Shown in pieces: positions 43,599-52,141 of a DNA stretch of 57,187 nucleotides. Position 1 is the first letter of the stretch, and each line of letters starts with the position of its first letter. A program made the translations under genes and the position numbers. The notes under the pieces were generated by a model. The model searched no databases. It saw only the letters and a list, made by a program, of their open reading frames with translations, and had not been told where the DNA came from. Origin of the DNA: an uncultured Lachnospiraceae bacterium (lineage in GTDB: Bacteria > Bacillota > Clostridia > Lachnospirales > Lachnospiraceae); contig CAMWXE010000028.1 in assembly GCA_947178145.1 (NCBI GenBank), positions 1-57,187 of the forward strand. Direction: 5' to 3'.

Positions 43599-44504
43599 AT
43601 GATGGGATTATTATTTACATTATTCGGAATTTTTTTGTCGTTTGTCACAGTGTCTGTTTTATACCTGATCTCCATAAAACCGCGCATTTGCGGACGGCCA
43701 GATTACAAACCATTTTTTGGACATATGTATGCCCACCGCGGACTCCACAATATGAGCCCTGCAATTCAGAAATTGAAAACGATTGGTTCTGGCTTTGGAC
43801 AGCAGGCTGGTGGAGCAGCGACGCCGGAAGAGAAGCTTCCTGAAAATTCCTATGCTGCCATAAAGCGCGCTGCGGACCTTGGCTACGGCATCGAATTTGA
43901 CGTGCATCTCACGAAGGATGACATCCCAGTCGTATTCCACGATGATACCCTCAACCGCATCTGCGGTGTTAAAGGAAATCTGAGGGACTATACATACGAA
44001 GAGCTTCAGCAGTTTCGTCTGCTCGGAACCCAGGAGCGCATTCCTGCGTTTGCTGATATTTTAAAGATGGTCGATGGCAGAGTTCCGCTCATCATTGAAT
44101 ACAAGGTGGAAAAAAATGCTGACAAGCTGTGCAGTATCTGCGATCGCATTCTTTCTGATTATAAAGGGCTATACTGTATTGAATCATTTCATCCTCTGGC
44201 TGTGCGCTGGTATAAGATTCACAGACCCAACATTGTCCGGGGACAGCTTTCCGAAGACTTTACAAAGCAGAAATTAAATATTCCATACTTTCTGCTGTCT
44301 CATTTGATTGGCAACTGCTATGCGTCGCCCGATTTCATCGCTTACAACTGCAAGCATAGAAATGAACTCTCGCGAACTATCTGCCGGAAATTTTACAGGA
44401 GTCTCAGTGTCGCATGGACAGTCCGCTCTCAGGAAGAACTCGATAAGATATCGCGGAGTTTTGATCTGTTTATCTTTGAAGGATTTGTCCCCTCAAGGCA
44501 ATAA
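43599..44504 (+). CDS. glycerophosphodiester phosphodiesterase family protein, membrane-anchored
   Basis: GDPD enzymes cleave glycerophosphodiesters to glycerol-3-phosphate and an alcohol. The 301-residue protein has an N-terminal transmembrane helix (about 3-26) and the GDPD metal/catalytic motifs AHRG (H46, R47), IEFDVHLTKDD (E99, D101) and VFHDDTLNR (H114). A Gly/Ala-rich insert (about 62-77) follows the first strand. AGAGG precedes the ATG. It is likely membrane-tethered and acts on phospholipid head groups or lipoteichoic acid fragments; orientation is not resolved. Confidence 0.9.
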   Translation: MMGLLFTLFGIFLSFVTVSVLYLISIKPRICGRPDYKPFFGHMYAHRGLHNMSPAIQKLKTIGSGFGQQAGGAATPEEKLPENSYAAIKRAADLGYGIEFDVHLTKDDIPVVFHDDTLNRICGVKGNLRDYTYEELQQFRLLGTQERIPAFADILKMVDGRVPLIIEYKVEKNADKLCSICDRILSDYKGLYCIESFHPLAVRWYKIHRPNIVRGQLSEDFTKQKLNIPYFLLSHLIGNCYASPDFIAYNCKHRNELSRTICRKFYRSLSVAWTVRSQEELDKISRSFDLFIFEGFVPSRQ

Positions 44505-44694
44505 TGGAATTAATTTTCATTTTTTTCATACAATTATCGTAAAAATTCTGTAAAATTATTCTATTGAGTCTAATATTTTATCGAAATGTTGTCGATACTG
44601 TTAATGACAGATATTTTACAGTAACTACGTACAGGAACTGTGCCAGACTTTGTCACAGCTCTTTATGCACCACAGGAATTAGGAGGATTCCCAT

Positions 44695-44895
44695 ATGAAC
44701 AATTTAGTAAGAGAAATGGATTTCACGACACTAAAAAACAATTTTGATGAGATTTGCGATGAGATAAACAATGGCAGTGATGCTGTCGCTCTTACCTTGA
44801 AGAGTGGCCGCAAGGTTTTCATTATGCCTGAGAAAAACTACGATAATATTTCCCATATTGTTATGGTTCATACTTCTGAAAATGCAATGTATTAA
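44695..44895 (+). CDS. small Phd/YefM-like protein (orphan antitoxin-like)
   Basis: The 66-residue protein reads like the N-terminal DNA-binding part of Phd/YefM antitoxins (REMDFTTLKNNFDEICDEINNG, then VALTLKSGRKVFIMPEKNYD). AGGAGG lies upstream and an intrinsic hairpin immediately follows the stop. No toxin gene of RelE, Doc or YoeB type lies next to it: upstream is GDPD and downstream is a convergent PAP2 gene. The 190-bp gap before it (44505-44694) shows no strong promoter. It may be a solitary regulator or the remnant of a toxin-antitoxin pair. Confidence 0.75.
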   Translation: MNNLVREMDFTTLKNNFDEICDEINNGSDAVALTLKSGRKVFIMPEKNYDNISHIVMVHTSENAMY

Positions 44896-44896
44896 A

Positions 44897-44926
44897 AATG
44901 CAGCTCCACTGAACTGGGGCTGCATT
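44897..44926. terminator. bidirectional terminator between the Phd-like gene and the PAP2 gene
   Basis: An 11-bp stem (44897-44907 with 44916-44926, one G-U pair) has an 8-nt loop. On the minus strand it ends in TTTTTAA, and on the plus strand in TTCTTTCTT. Confidence 0.75.
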
Positions 44927-44934
44927 CTTTCTTA

Positions 44935-45621
44935 TTATTTTATTCTGGCTGTAAATACATGCTTCTCTCTGACTGTAGACCTCTTGTAACAAATTGCATA
45001 CATCAACGCAGACAACAGCAGCGCTAACAGCACATCCAACATGGAATGCTGTTTGATCAGTACTGTAGAACATATGATGCTGACTCCAAGCGCAAGCATC
45101 GCAGCCTTGATGACGTTGTGATTTGCAAAACATCTGCTTCTCCACACTGCGATCATAATGGCAACTGAGTTGTACACATGAATGCTTGGAAGTATGTTCG
45201 TCGGCGTGTCAGCCGCATATAAATGTCTGATCAGATCAATAAAAATATTATCCCTCTCAAACGTCTTTGGTCTCAAATTGTGTCCATTTGGAAATACCGC
45301 TGACACGATGATGAAGATTGTCATCCCAGCCATCAAAAATGCAACCAGCCGATCGCTTTCCTCCTGGTCGCGGATACACAAAAACACAACGGTCAGTGCC
45401 ACATATGCAAACCATAAAAGGTATGGCACGATAAAGATCTCACAAAACGGTATATACTCGTCGATTCCAAAGTTGATCTCATGCACTGCCACACGCCTTT
45501 GTTCCAAATAGAAAAATGCCATGAGATAAAAAACTGCATACACTGACATGACAGCTAATGACTTGTACTGCCGGATAAGCTCTGATACCCATCTGTAAAT
45601 GCTAATTGTCCCCTTTTTCAC
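44935..45621 (-). CDS. PAP2-superfamily membrane phosphatase/phosphotransferase
   Basis: This is a multi-pass membrane protein with about six hydrophobic segments and PAP2 motifs NLRPKTFE, ILPSIHVYNS and KQHSMLDVL. These fit the Aur1/Ipt1-like PAP2 branch, which acts on lipid phosphates. The GTG at 45621 has GGAGGGAG five bases upstream, giving 228 residues. The frame stays open to an ATG at 45801, but that extra 60-residue stretch lacks a ribosome site and is not PAP2-like. It is divergent from the PHP gene. Confidence 0.8.
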   Translation of the reverse strand: MKKGTISIYRWVSELIRQYKSLAVMSVYAVFYLMAFFYLEQRRVAVHEINFGIDEYIPFCEIFIVPYLLWFAYVALTVVFLCIRDQEESDRLVAFLMAGMTIFIIVSAVFPNGHNLRPKTFERDNIFIDLIRHLYAADTPTNILPSIHVYNSVAIMIAVWRSRCFANHNVIKAAMLALGVSIICSTVLIKQHSMLDVLLALLLSALMYAICYKRSTVREKHVFTARIK

Positions 45622-45847
45622 AATATCTCCCTCCATAATACCTGTGGTACTAAATAACTGTTTGTTCCTTTCTAAATTCATCATTATAGAAGATACCCTG
45701 TGCAAAGTCAACTTATATATGCAAATCTTTAAGCATTCTTCATAAAATCTTAAGCTCTTTTCTTTGCCCGTCATAACACAGCAAAAAATGAACAATATCA
45801 CACAGAAATTTTGTATAATTTTTTATCTGTTTTCCATAAATTGATGT

Positions 45848-45876
45848 TTGATTATTTTCCTTATATCGAGTACACT
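45848..45876 (+). promoter_or_regulatory. promoter of the PHP gene
   Basis: TTGATT (45848-45853), a 17-bp spacer and TACACT (45871-45876) lie about 70 bp before the ATG at 45948. Confidence 0.6.
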
Positions 45877-45905
45877 TAATAAGTAAATATTTTTTGTTGA
45901 GGAGG

Positions 45906-45925
45906 CAAGTGCTCATTGGCACTTG
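45906..45925 (+). other. leader hairpin before the PHP ribosome site
   Basis: CAAGTGC and GCACTTG arms (7 bp, 6-nt loop TCATTG) stand between an upstream GAGGAGG (about 45900-45905) and the TGGAGG at 45932-45937. The gene therefore has two Shine-Dalgarno-like sequences separated by a hairpin. A role in translation control is possible. Confidence 0.45.
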
Positions 45926-45947
45926 ACGATATGGAGGTTTATCTGTT

Positions 45948-46721
45948 ATGAGATTTGATATGCACTGCCACACGAAAGAAGGTTCCATGGATGGAAAGAT
46001 TCCAATTTCCGACTATATTCAGATGCTTAAGTCCAAGGGCTTCCAAGGCATGCTTGTAACAGATCATGATTCCTACAACGGTTTTCGCGCATACCGCGAT
46101 CATTTGAAAGAAAAGATTGGTGACTTTATTGTCTTAAAAGGAATTGAATACGACACGATCGATGCCGGCCACATCCTTGTGATCCTGCCCGAAAATGTGA
46201 AGCTTCTCCTGATGGAATGCCGCGGCCTTCCCGTGAGAGTCCTTCAGGATGTCGTGCACAGACATGGCGGTATCCTTGGTCCCGCGCATCCCTGCGGCGA
46301 GCGCCACCTGAGCATTACACGCACGCGCGCTTACCGGAAAAATCCTGATATCATGAAACAGTTCGACTTTCTCGAAGCGTTTAATGCATGTGAATCACAA
46401 GAATCAAACTCAGAGGCGCGAAAACTTGCATTTCGGTATCAGCTATCCATGTTTGGAGGCAGTGATTCTCATCATCCTGACTGTGTTGGCACCGCCTACA
46501 CAGAGCTAAAAGATGACATTCGCAGTGAGTCAGAGTTAATTCGATACATCAAAGAAAAGAGAAGTACAAACTATGGCGGAGAATATTATCATGGTACTGT
46601 GAAAGGCAAGATTGGTGTCTTCAATCATATCCTGGTAGAAGGTTTCTGGTTTTACAACCACTTTGCGAGCTTGTATCGCCATCACAAGAGAAAATTTGCG
46701 TTGTCGCTTTTAAACCAATAA
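45948..46721 (+). CDS. PHP-domain metal-dependent phosphoesterase
   Basis: The 257-residue protein has the PHP fold with metal-binding motifs DMHCHTKEGSMDG (H6, H8), VTDHDSYNGF, KGIEYD, GPAHPCGE and GGSDSHHPDCVGT. Stand-alone PHP proteins hydrolyse phosphoesters such as histidinol phosphate, 3'-phosphonucleotides or ribonucleotides. The substrate here cannot be read from the sequence. It is monocistronic, with a promoter and a terminator of its own. Confidence 0.87.
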   Translation: MRFDMHCHTKEGSMDGKIPISDYIQMLKSKGFQGMLVTDHDSYNGFRAYRDHLKEKIGDFIVLKGIEYDTIDAGHILVILPENVKLLLMECRGLPVRVLQDVVHRHGGILGPAHPCGERHLSITRTRAYRKNPDIMKQFDFLEAFNACESQESNSEARKLAFRYQLSMFGGSDSHHPDCVGTAYTELKDDIRSESELIRYIKEKRSTNYGGEYYHGTVKGKIGVFNHILVEGFWFYNHFASLYRHHKRKFALSLLNQ

Positions 46722-46723
46722 CT

Positions 46724-46757
46724 AAGAGGTGCGTTCCCAGTCGGAAACGCACCTCTT
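46724..46757. terminator. terminator between the PHP gene and the cheD operon
   Basis: A 14-bp stem with one bulged base (AAGAGGTGCGTTCC against GGAAACGCACCTCTT) directly follows the PHP stop and is followed by TTTC on the plus strand. It lies about 20 bp past the end of the convergent small gene, which it may also terminate. Confidence 0.7.
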
Positions 46758-46778
46758 TCAATTATTCTCAATTCCCTG

Positions 46779-46985
46779 TCACAGTTCGTGCTCTGCCCTT
46801 AGCTTGTTTGTATGCATATCCATCAGCTTATAGCAATACGCATCATCTGTGATCACCCGCTCCAGGGTGTCCATATCCCCTTCCTCAAGCAGCGTCTTTA
46901 ACAGCTCATTGTAGCTCTTGATAATATTCCGCTCTAATAGCTCCATCTCGTTCAATTCCCGATCCGATTCTCCCATATCCGCCAT
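46779..46985 (-). CDS. small acidic helical protein downstream of cheD
   Basis: I do not recognise this family. From the ATG at 46985 (AAAGGAAG upstream; ATG 46976 is an alternative with better spacing) it gives about 68 residues. These are acidic and helical: MGESDRELNEMELLERN, then LLKTLLEEGDMDTLERVI. It starts 7 bp after the cheD stop, so it is co-transcribed. A role with CheD or chemotaxis is only suggested by position. A longer upstream reading overlapping cheD is unlikely. Confidence 0.6.
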   Translation of the reverse strand: MADMGESDRELNEMELLERNIIKSYNELLKTLLEEGDMDTLERVITDDAYCYKLMDMHTNKLRAEHEL

Positions 46986-46992
46986 CTTCCTT

Positions 46993-47511
46993 TCATATTC
47001 TTTTTTCCGCTTTTCCCGGTGTGAGGATTCGAAATGTACCGTTTCCCGGCTCAAATACAACAGTTCTTGGAAAATCCTCTCCCACATCAGAAGCCAGCAG
47101 CGGTATCCCCAGCTCCGCAAGCTTTTCTTTCACTGCCATCAAGTTTCTGGAAGAGATATCTTCGCTCTCAGGTATTGTGGCATTTCTAATCATATGGGCC
47201 GCACCCGCAATCTTTGCCACCAGATGCTCCCGCCCTGCCCCCTGCTTCACCAGATCCCTGACCATCTCCTCCAGTCCTATATCTGCATATTTTGTTGCGG
47301 CAAAGGACACTTTTTCCATCCTGGCCGCATTGTGGTATGGGAGCATGACATGCAGCAGTCCGCCCACTCCTGTCTGCGGATCTCTCACTGCGACGCCGAC
47401 ACACGATCCCAGATCCTTTGTCATCAGTTTCCCTTCCCCCTTAGCAGTCTTGTAATCACCCATATTCACTACAATCATGCTCCTGAGCTCTGCTACTGTA
47501 AATGTTGCCAC
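46993..47511 (-). CDS. cheD: chemoreceptor glutamine deamidase CheD
   Basis: CheD deamidates or demethylates chemoreceptor glutamines and, in Bacillus-type chemotaxis, interacts with CheC. The protein has the papain-like site LGSCVGVAV (Cys) and GLLHVMLP (His), followed by KIAGAAHM and LMAVKEKLAELGI typical of the family. The GTG at 47511 has GGGAGG 5 nt upstream. A TTG at 47529 in the same frame lacks such a site. From GTG it is 172 residues with C37 and H54. It is isolated from other che genes; the chemoreceptor at 27229 is a possible client. Confidence 0.9.
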   Translation of the reverse strand: MATFTVAELRSMIVVNMGDYKTAKGEGKLMTKDLGSCVGVAVRDPQTGVGGLLHVMLPYHNAARMEKVSFAATKYADIGLEEMVRDLVKQGAGREHLVAKIAGAAHMIRNATIPESEDISSRNLMAVKEKLAELGIPLLASDVGEDFPRTVVFEPGNGTFRILTPGKAEKRI

Positions 47512-47602
47512 TTTCTCCTCCCGACCCAAACAGCATGTGTCTCATGTGCCGTGTTTGCGCCTGTTTACCAAATTTTTGACATTCATCACAACGAATATAT
47601 TT

Positions 47603-47630
47603 ATTATACCAAATTTTCCCACACATGCAA
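47603..47630 (-). promoter_or_regulatory. cheD promoter
   Basis: On the minus strand TTGCAT (47625-47630), a 16-bp spacer and a perfect TATAAT (47603-47608) lie in the 183-bp gap between marR and cheD. No convincing terminator for the fab operon was found in the same gap. Confidence 0.55.
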
Positions 47631-47694
47631 GACTTAAGCGATTGGTTCTTTTGTTAACCCCCGATACATGGCCCGGAAAATATCAAGAATCTTC

Positions 47695-48153
47695 TCAGCG
47701 CTGCTCCTGATCCTCATACTTCGTAAAAAACTCATTTAAATTCAGCAGGCACTTTATCATCACCTTCATCTCCTCCTCATCAAGACCTTTCACAATCGCC
47801 TTGATCATATTTCTGTGAAATCCGCGGTGATGGTAAAATGCCTTTTTACCCTTTGGGGTGAGCACCACCAGGACAACGCGCTTGTCTGTTGTGCTCCGCT
47901 CCCGTACAATATATCCTTTGTCCTCAAGACTGTTCATGTTCGTGGTCAGTGTCCCCATAGTTACCTCAAGCCGCTTTGCGATATCGGACATTCTGCGCGG
48001 CTCTTCTATGCCGATTGCTTCTATAATATGCATATCATTGTTTGTGATATCTTTGTATTCCTCTGTGATAACTGCCTTCTCCTCTGTGCTCATGATATTG
48101 TTAAACAGTTTCACCAGCATTTCATTTAAGGTTCTGCTTGTACTTTTTTCCAT
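47695..48153 (-). CDS. fabT: MarR-family regulator, FabT-like repressor of fatty acid synthesis
   Basis: The 152-residue winged-helix protein has the MarR order: an N-terminal dimer helix, NDMHIIEAIGIEEPRRMSDIAKRL, recognition region TMGTLTTNMNSLEDKGYI, and wing RERSTTDKRVVLVVLTPKGK. The ATG at 48153 follows GGAGG at some distance. A GTG 135 bp upstream would overlap fabH and adds a non-conserved leader, so it was not used. FabT proteins repress fab genes when bound to acyl-ACP, and FabT-type palindromes are present at the operon promoter. It is the last gene of the operon, unlike lactic acid bacteria where fabT comes first. Confidence 0.85.
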   Translation of the reverse strand: MEKSTSRTLNEMLVKLFNNIMSTEEKAVITEEYKDITNNDMHIIEAIGIEEPRRMSDIAKRLEVTMGTLTTNMNSLEDKGYIVRERSTTDKRVVLVVLTPKGKKAFYHHRGFHRNMIKAIVKGLDEEEMKVMIKCLLNLNEFFTKYEDQEQR

Positions 48154-48191
48154 ATTACTTCCCCACCTCCACGATACATCCGAAGAGCAGC

Positions 48192-49187
48192 TTACCAGAC
48201 CAGCACACTTGCCCCATAGGTCAGTCCCGCTCCAAAACCTGACAACACAAGCCGGTCTCCTTCTTTGATCCTGCCGCTCCGGTTCCACTCGTCAAGCAGT
48301 ACTGGTATGGTAGCGGAGGACATATTTCCAACCCGGTTAATATTCATCGGAAATCTGGCGATATCTGCCCTCAGCCTCTTTGCGACAGACTCTATGATGC
48401 GCACATTTGCCTGGTGAAGTACAAACCAGTCCACGTCGTCCACTGCCAGTTTTGCCTTGTCAAGCGCTTCCTGAATGCAGGCTGGCACCTGCTTTGTGGC
48501 AAACTTGTAAACCTCCTGTCCGTCCATTTGAATATACGGATTCCCTGTCTTTGCTGTGGAAAGAAATGCGTTGGCTACCGGGCGCTCCTCGCAGGAAAGT
48601 ACCGCTCCCTTCGCGCCGTCAGAGCCCTGAAACAGACACTCCATACCTGCCTTGCGGCCATTGCCGCGCAGGACCTCCCCGACAGACGCCTCCACAAATG
48701 CCGCACCCGCGCCGTCGCCAAACAATATACATGTCCCTCTGTCACTCCAGTCCACAAGCTTTGACAGCACCTCGCTTCCCACAATCAGCGCGTTTCTGTA
48801 GATTCCAGTCTGCAGATACGCATATGCAGTATTCAGCGCAAACAGAAATCCGGAGCACGCGGCATTCAGATCAAATGCCGCCGCGCGGGCAGCCCCGATC
48901 AGATCCTGCACCTGACACGCGCAGCACGGCAACAGCTGCTCTGGAGAGCAGGTGGCAACCAGAATCAAGTCTACCTCATCGGCAGTCTTTTTTGCCATTT
49001 CCAGCGCTCTCTCACATGCCCTTGCTGCCAGTGTGGACACCGTCTCGCCTGTCGAAATCCTGCGCTCTGCGATTCCTGTCCGCTTTTGAATCCACTCGTC
49101 GGAGGTTTCCACAAGCTCCTGCAGATCGAAATTCGTCACTATTTTTTCCGGCAGCGCACTCCCTGTGCCAGTTATTCTTATTGTCAT
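48192..49187 (-). CDS. fabH: 3-oxoacyl-ACP synthase III (KAS III)
   Basis: FabH starts fatty acid synthesis by condensing acetyl- or acyl-CoA with malonyl-ACP. The 331-residue protein has the Cys-His-Asn triad: ACSGFLFAL (C111), LHQANVRII (His) and NMSSATIPVLL (Asn). It overlaps the upstream flavoprotein gene by 4 bp (ATGA), indicating coupled translation. Length and motifs are typical. Confidence 0.95.
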   Translation of the reverse strand: MTIRITGTGSALPEKIVTNFDLQELVETSDEWIQKRTGIAERRISTGETVSTLAARACERALEMAKKTADEVDLILVATCSPEQLLPCCACQVQDLIGAARAAAFDLNAACSGFLFALNTAYAYLQTGIYRNALIVGSEVLSKLVDWSDRGTCILFGDGAGAAFVEASVGEVLRGNGRKAGMECLFQGSDGAKGAVLSCEERPVANAFLSTAKTGNPYIQMDGQEVYKFATKQVPACIQEALDKAKLAVDDVDWFVLHQANVRIIESVAKRLRADIARFPMNINRVGNMSSATIPVLLDEWNRSGRIKEGDRLVLSGFGAGLTYGASVLVW

Positions 49188-50218
49188 TCTGAAAATTCCT
49201 CCATTATATCGGCTACATTCTCAATTTTATCTGCCCGATAGGCATTGCTCCCACAGAAAATGAGCCCCTCGTCAAGATTCCCTTTCACCGCATTGATCAG
49301 CGCCTCTGTAATACAGTAGGGTGCCGTGTCAGGCCTGCAGGTGACAATGCACTGCCTGCATCCTCTCATAAAACGCTCACCGGCCCGCACCTTGTCGAGA
49401 AAGGCATTGTGTATCGCACGTCCCGGCATTCCTACCGGACTTTTGACAATGACAATGTCCTCCTTTCCAGCGTCGATATAGGCCTGTTTGTATGCCTCAG
49501 AAGCGTCACACTCGTGCGTTGTCACAAAGCGCGTGGCAATCTGTACCCCCTTTGCCCCCATTGCAAGGTAGTGTTCCATATCCTTCCTCTCATAGACGCC
49601 GCCAGCCACCACAACCGGGGTCTCGAGCGCGTCCGCAAGCTCTATGATGGCACTGACTTCATCGTCATAATTCTTCTCATCTGACACAGTATACGCATCG
49701 ATATCTTCCCGGGAAAATCCAAGATGTCCACCCGCAAGAGGTCCCTCGACTACGACCAGATCCGGCTTTCTGTCATACTTCTTTTTCCAGTGCTTTGTTA
49801 TGACCTGCAGTGCTTTCCTGCTCGAGACGATCGGTGCCAGCTTTACTTTTCCCGCAATTTCAGGCAGTGTCATGGGGAGACCTGCACCAGATATGATCAG
49901 GTCAACACCAGCTGCCACTGCCGCCTTTACATAGTCCTCATACCGCCTTGTCGCCACCATAATATTGACACCCAGCACTCCGCCTTTTGCCTTCTCGCGC
50001 GCCCGCTTTATCTCTGCACCGACTGCTCTCAAATTGCACTCAATTGGATGCCGTTCAAAATCAGGATCACGATAGCCAATCTGGGCAGTGGATATCACGC
50101 CCACTCCGCCAGCTGCGGCGACTGCCCCCGCCAGACCTGACAGACTCACGCCGACGCCCATTCCTCCTTGTATCACTGGAATACGCGCGATGAGGTTTCC
50201 TATTTTTAATTCATTCAT
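49184..50218 (-). CDS. nitronate-monooxygenase/FabK-superfamily flavoprotein, UfaA-like candidate
   Basis: This 344-residue FMN TIM-barrel protein has the superfamily motifs IPVIQGGMGVGVS, LGVNIMVAT, LIISGAGLPM, EGPLAGGHLGF (H165) and GGVYERKDM plus the phosphate loop AKGVQIATRF. Unlike FabK it carries a C-terminal four-Cys cluster C287-x2-C290-x3-C294-x7-C302, suggesting a metal or Fe-S site. It lies inside the fab operon, overlapping fabH. Flavoproteins of this superfamily (UfaA) were linked to anaerobic unsaturated fatty acid synthesis in Neisseria gonorrhoeae, a FabA-lacking species. By context it could do that here. A second enoyl reductase or true nitronate oxidase are alternatives. Confidence 0.85.
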   Translation of the reverse strand: MNELKIGNLIARIPVIQGGMGVGVSLSGLAGAVAAAGGVGVISTAQIGYRDPDFERHPIECNLRAVGAEIKRAREKAKGGVLGVNIMVATRRYEDYVKAAVAAGVDLIISGAGLPMTLPEIAGKVKLAPIVSSRKALQVITKHWKKKYDRKPDLVVVEGPLAGGHLGFSREDIDAYTVSDEKNYDDEVSAIIELADALETPVVVAGGVYERKDMEHYLAMGAKGVQIATRFVTTHECDASEAYKQAYIDAGKEDIVIVKSPVGMPGRAIHNAFLDKVRAGERFMRGCRQCIVTCRPDTAPYCITEALINAVKGNLDEGLIFCGSNAYRADKIENVADIMEEFSE

Positions 50219-50292
50219 CGTTTTTGTCCCCTTACTGTCTCAATCAGCCAATCCATTCCCGCTGACCTTCTTTCTCCTGTTCCTTTTGGAAT

Positions 50293-52065
50293 CTAAAAAT
50301 TTCGAAAGCGGTCATAGCGCTCAAGTGCAATCTCTTCCCCGGATTTGCCAGTGTACTTTTCCAGAAACTCCTTGATATACTCTTTCATATATCCGGCAAT
50401 CGCTGCCGTCGTCTTCCTGTCAGCACCGCCAAACTCCGGAATGATGCGCTCTATCACGCCAAGTCTCTTCAAATCCTGCGCCGTGATATTCATAACCTCG
50501 CTTGCCTCCTGCGCTCTGTTGGAATCCTTCCACAAAATAGACGCAAAGCCTTCCGGTGAGAGAATTGAATAGGTCGCATTCTCCATCATCCAGACTTCGT
50601 TTCCGACTGCTGTCGCCAGCGCGCCGCCGCTGCCGCCCTCTCCGATGAGAATGCAGAGTACAGGCACTTTCAGTCCCGACATTTCCAGCAGATTCCGCGC
50701 GATCGCCTCGCCTTGTCCGCGCTCCTCCGCCTCAAGACCGCAGAATGCGCCCGACGTATTGACAAAGCTGATTATCGGACGGTTAAATTTCTCAGCCTGC
50801 TTCATCAGGCGCAGCGCCTTCCGATAGCCTTCCGGAAGCGGCATCCCAAAGTTTCTCTCCTGGCATTCCTTGAAATCCTTCCCTTTAATGTCAGCCACTA
50901 CAGTAACTGGCTGCCCTTCAAGAAATGCGATACCGCCAATCAGCGCCTTGTCATCAGCAAATCCTCTGTCTCCATGTGCCTCGACAAAAATATCAAAAAT
51001 ATGTTCCATGTAATCCAACGCCGATGGCCGCTCCACCTGGCGCACTGCCTTGACCTTCTCCCATGCACTGCGCGGCTTCGACTTCCATGTCTGTTCCTTT
51101 AATTCCTCGCTCAGCTCAAAATGGAAATCTGTATCAGGATAAAAATCCGCATATGTCTTCTTGCCTGTGCCCTGATGGGACTTGATCAGAAAATGGATTG
51201 TCTTCTTCAGATTCTCCCGCAGTACAATCCCGTCCACAAAACCATGCTCCACCAGAAATTCCGATGTCTGGAAGCCCTCTGGAAGCTCCTGGCCGATGGT
51301 CTGCTTGATCACTCTGGGGCCTGCAAAACCAATCAGCGCTCCCGGCTCCGCCATAATCACATCGCCGAGCATCGCAAAGCTCGCTGTCACACCGCCCGTC
51401 GTGGGGTCTGTGAGAACCGTACAGTACAGCAGCCCTGCATCGCCGTGTTTTTTGATGGCCGCCGAAGTCTTTGCCATCTGCATCAGAGACACGATTCCCT
51501 CCTGCATTCTCGCTCCGCCAGAGCAGCAAAATAAAAATACTGGAAGTCTTAATTCGGTGGCGCGCTCGATCGCTTTTGTAATCTTCTCACCTACTACATG
51601 CCCCATACTCGCCATCATAAAGCGGGAGTCACACACACCGAGGACAATGTCATCGCCATACACTTTGCAGCGCCCAACTGTCACTGCTTCCTGCAGTCCG
51701 GACTTCTCCCTTGCCGCTGCAAGCTTATCCTCGTATCCCTCATAGTCAAGCGGATTGCTTACCTCCATATCCTCAAACCATGGCTCAAAGCTCTTCGCGT
51801 CAGCGACCATACGAATACGGTTGTTCGTCTTTACCCGAAAATAGCCTCCGCACTCGTAGCACACATACTTTTTCTTTACAACCCGTGCCCGCTCCACCAT
51901 TTTGCCGCATTTGGGGCACTTGACCATGCCAGTGTCCTCCGCTTTCGTTTCTTCAATGTTCTCCTGCGTATTCTCTGATTTATTTTTCAGTTTTTCTTCC
52001 AGCTTATTGTATAAATTCATAGGAAATCTTCTTCCAGTCTTGATCTGCAGTGATTTTTCCATCAT
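50293..52065 (-). CDS. accDA: acetyl-CoA carboxylase carboxyltransferase, AccD-AccA fusion
   Basis: A single chain carries both carboxyltransferase subunits that move CO2 from biotin to acetyl-CoA. The AccD half has a zinc ribbon ([10 protein letters not shown] and YVCYECGG) and crotonase-fold motifs SGGARMQEG and [14 protein letters not shown]. The AccA half has [39 protein letters not shown] and [13 protein letters not shown] 52065 (or the adjacent ATG 52062) has AAGGAGG upstream. An in-frame start at 52116 lacks a site, and ATG 52020 is a weaker alternative. No accB (biotin carrier) or accC (biotin carboxylase) lies in the operon. Confidence 0.93.
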   Translation of the reverse strand: MMEKSLQIKTGRRFPMNLYNKLEEKLKNKSENTQENIEETKAEDTGMVKCPKCGKMVERARVVKKKYVCYECGGYFRVKTNNRIRMVADAKSFEPWFEDMEVSNPLDYEGYEDKLAAAREKSGLQEAVTVGRCKVYGDDIVLGVCDSRFMMASMGHVVGEKITKAIERATELRLPVFLFCCSGGARMQEGIVSLMQMAKTSAAIKKHGDAGLLYCTVLTDPTTGGVTASFAMLGDVIMAEPGALIGFAGPRVIKQTIGQELPEGFQTSEFLVEHGFVDGIVLRENLKKTIHFLIKSHQGTGKKTYADFYPDTDFHFELSEELKEQTWKSKPRSAWEKVKAVRQVERPSALDYMEHIFDIFVEAHGDRGFADDKALIGGIAFLEGQPVTVVADIKGKDFKECQERNFGMPLPEGYRKALRLMKQAEKFNRPIISFVNTSGAFCGLEAEERGQGEAIARNLLEMSGLKVPVLCILIGEGGSGGALATAVGNEVWMMENATYSILSPEGFASILWKDSNRAQEASEVMNITAQDLKRLGVIERIIPEFGGADRKTTAAIAGYMKEYIKEFLEKYTGKSGEEIALERYDRFRNF

Positions 52066-52141
52066 CCAACCTCCTTGCCGCCGACAACCTGCGCATCCAA
52101 ATGTCAGCGAAACCAATCAGCGAAGAACGCTGCCCTTCACG

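Noticed and set aside
46986..47120. Longer version of the small gene after cheD
   Set aside because: It would overlap cheD by over 120 bp and has no ribosome site at its start.
48154..48288. N-terminal extension of the MarR protein from a GTG within fabH
   Set aside because: The added 45 residues are Trp/Cys/Arg-rich, unlike MarR proteins, and come from a shifted reading of the fabH 3' end.
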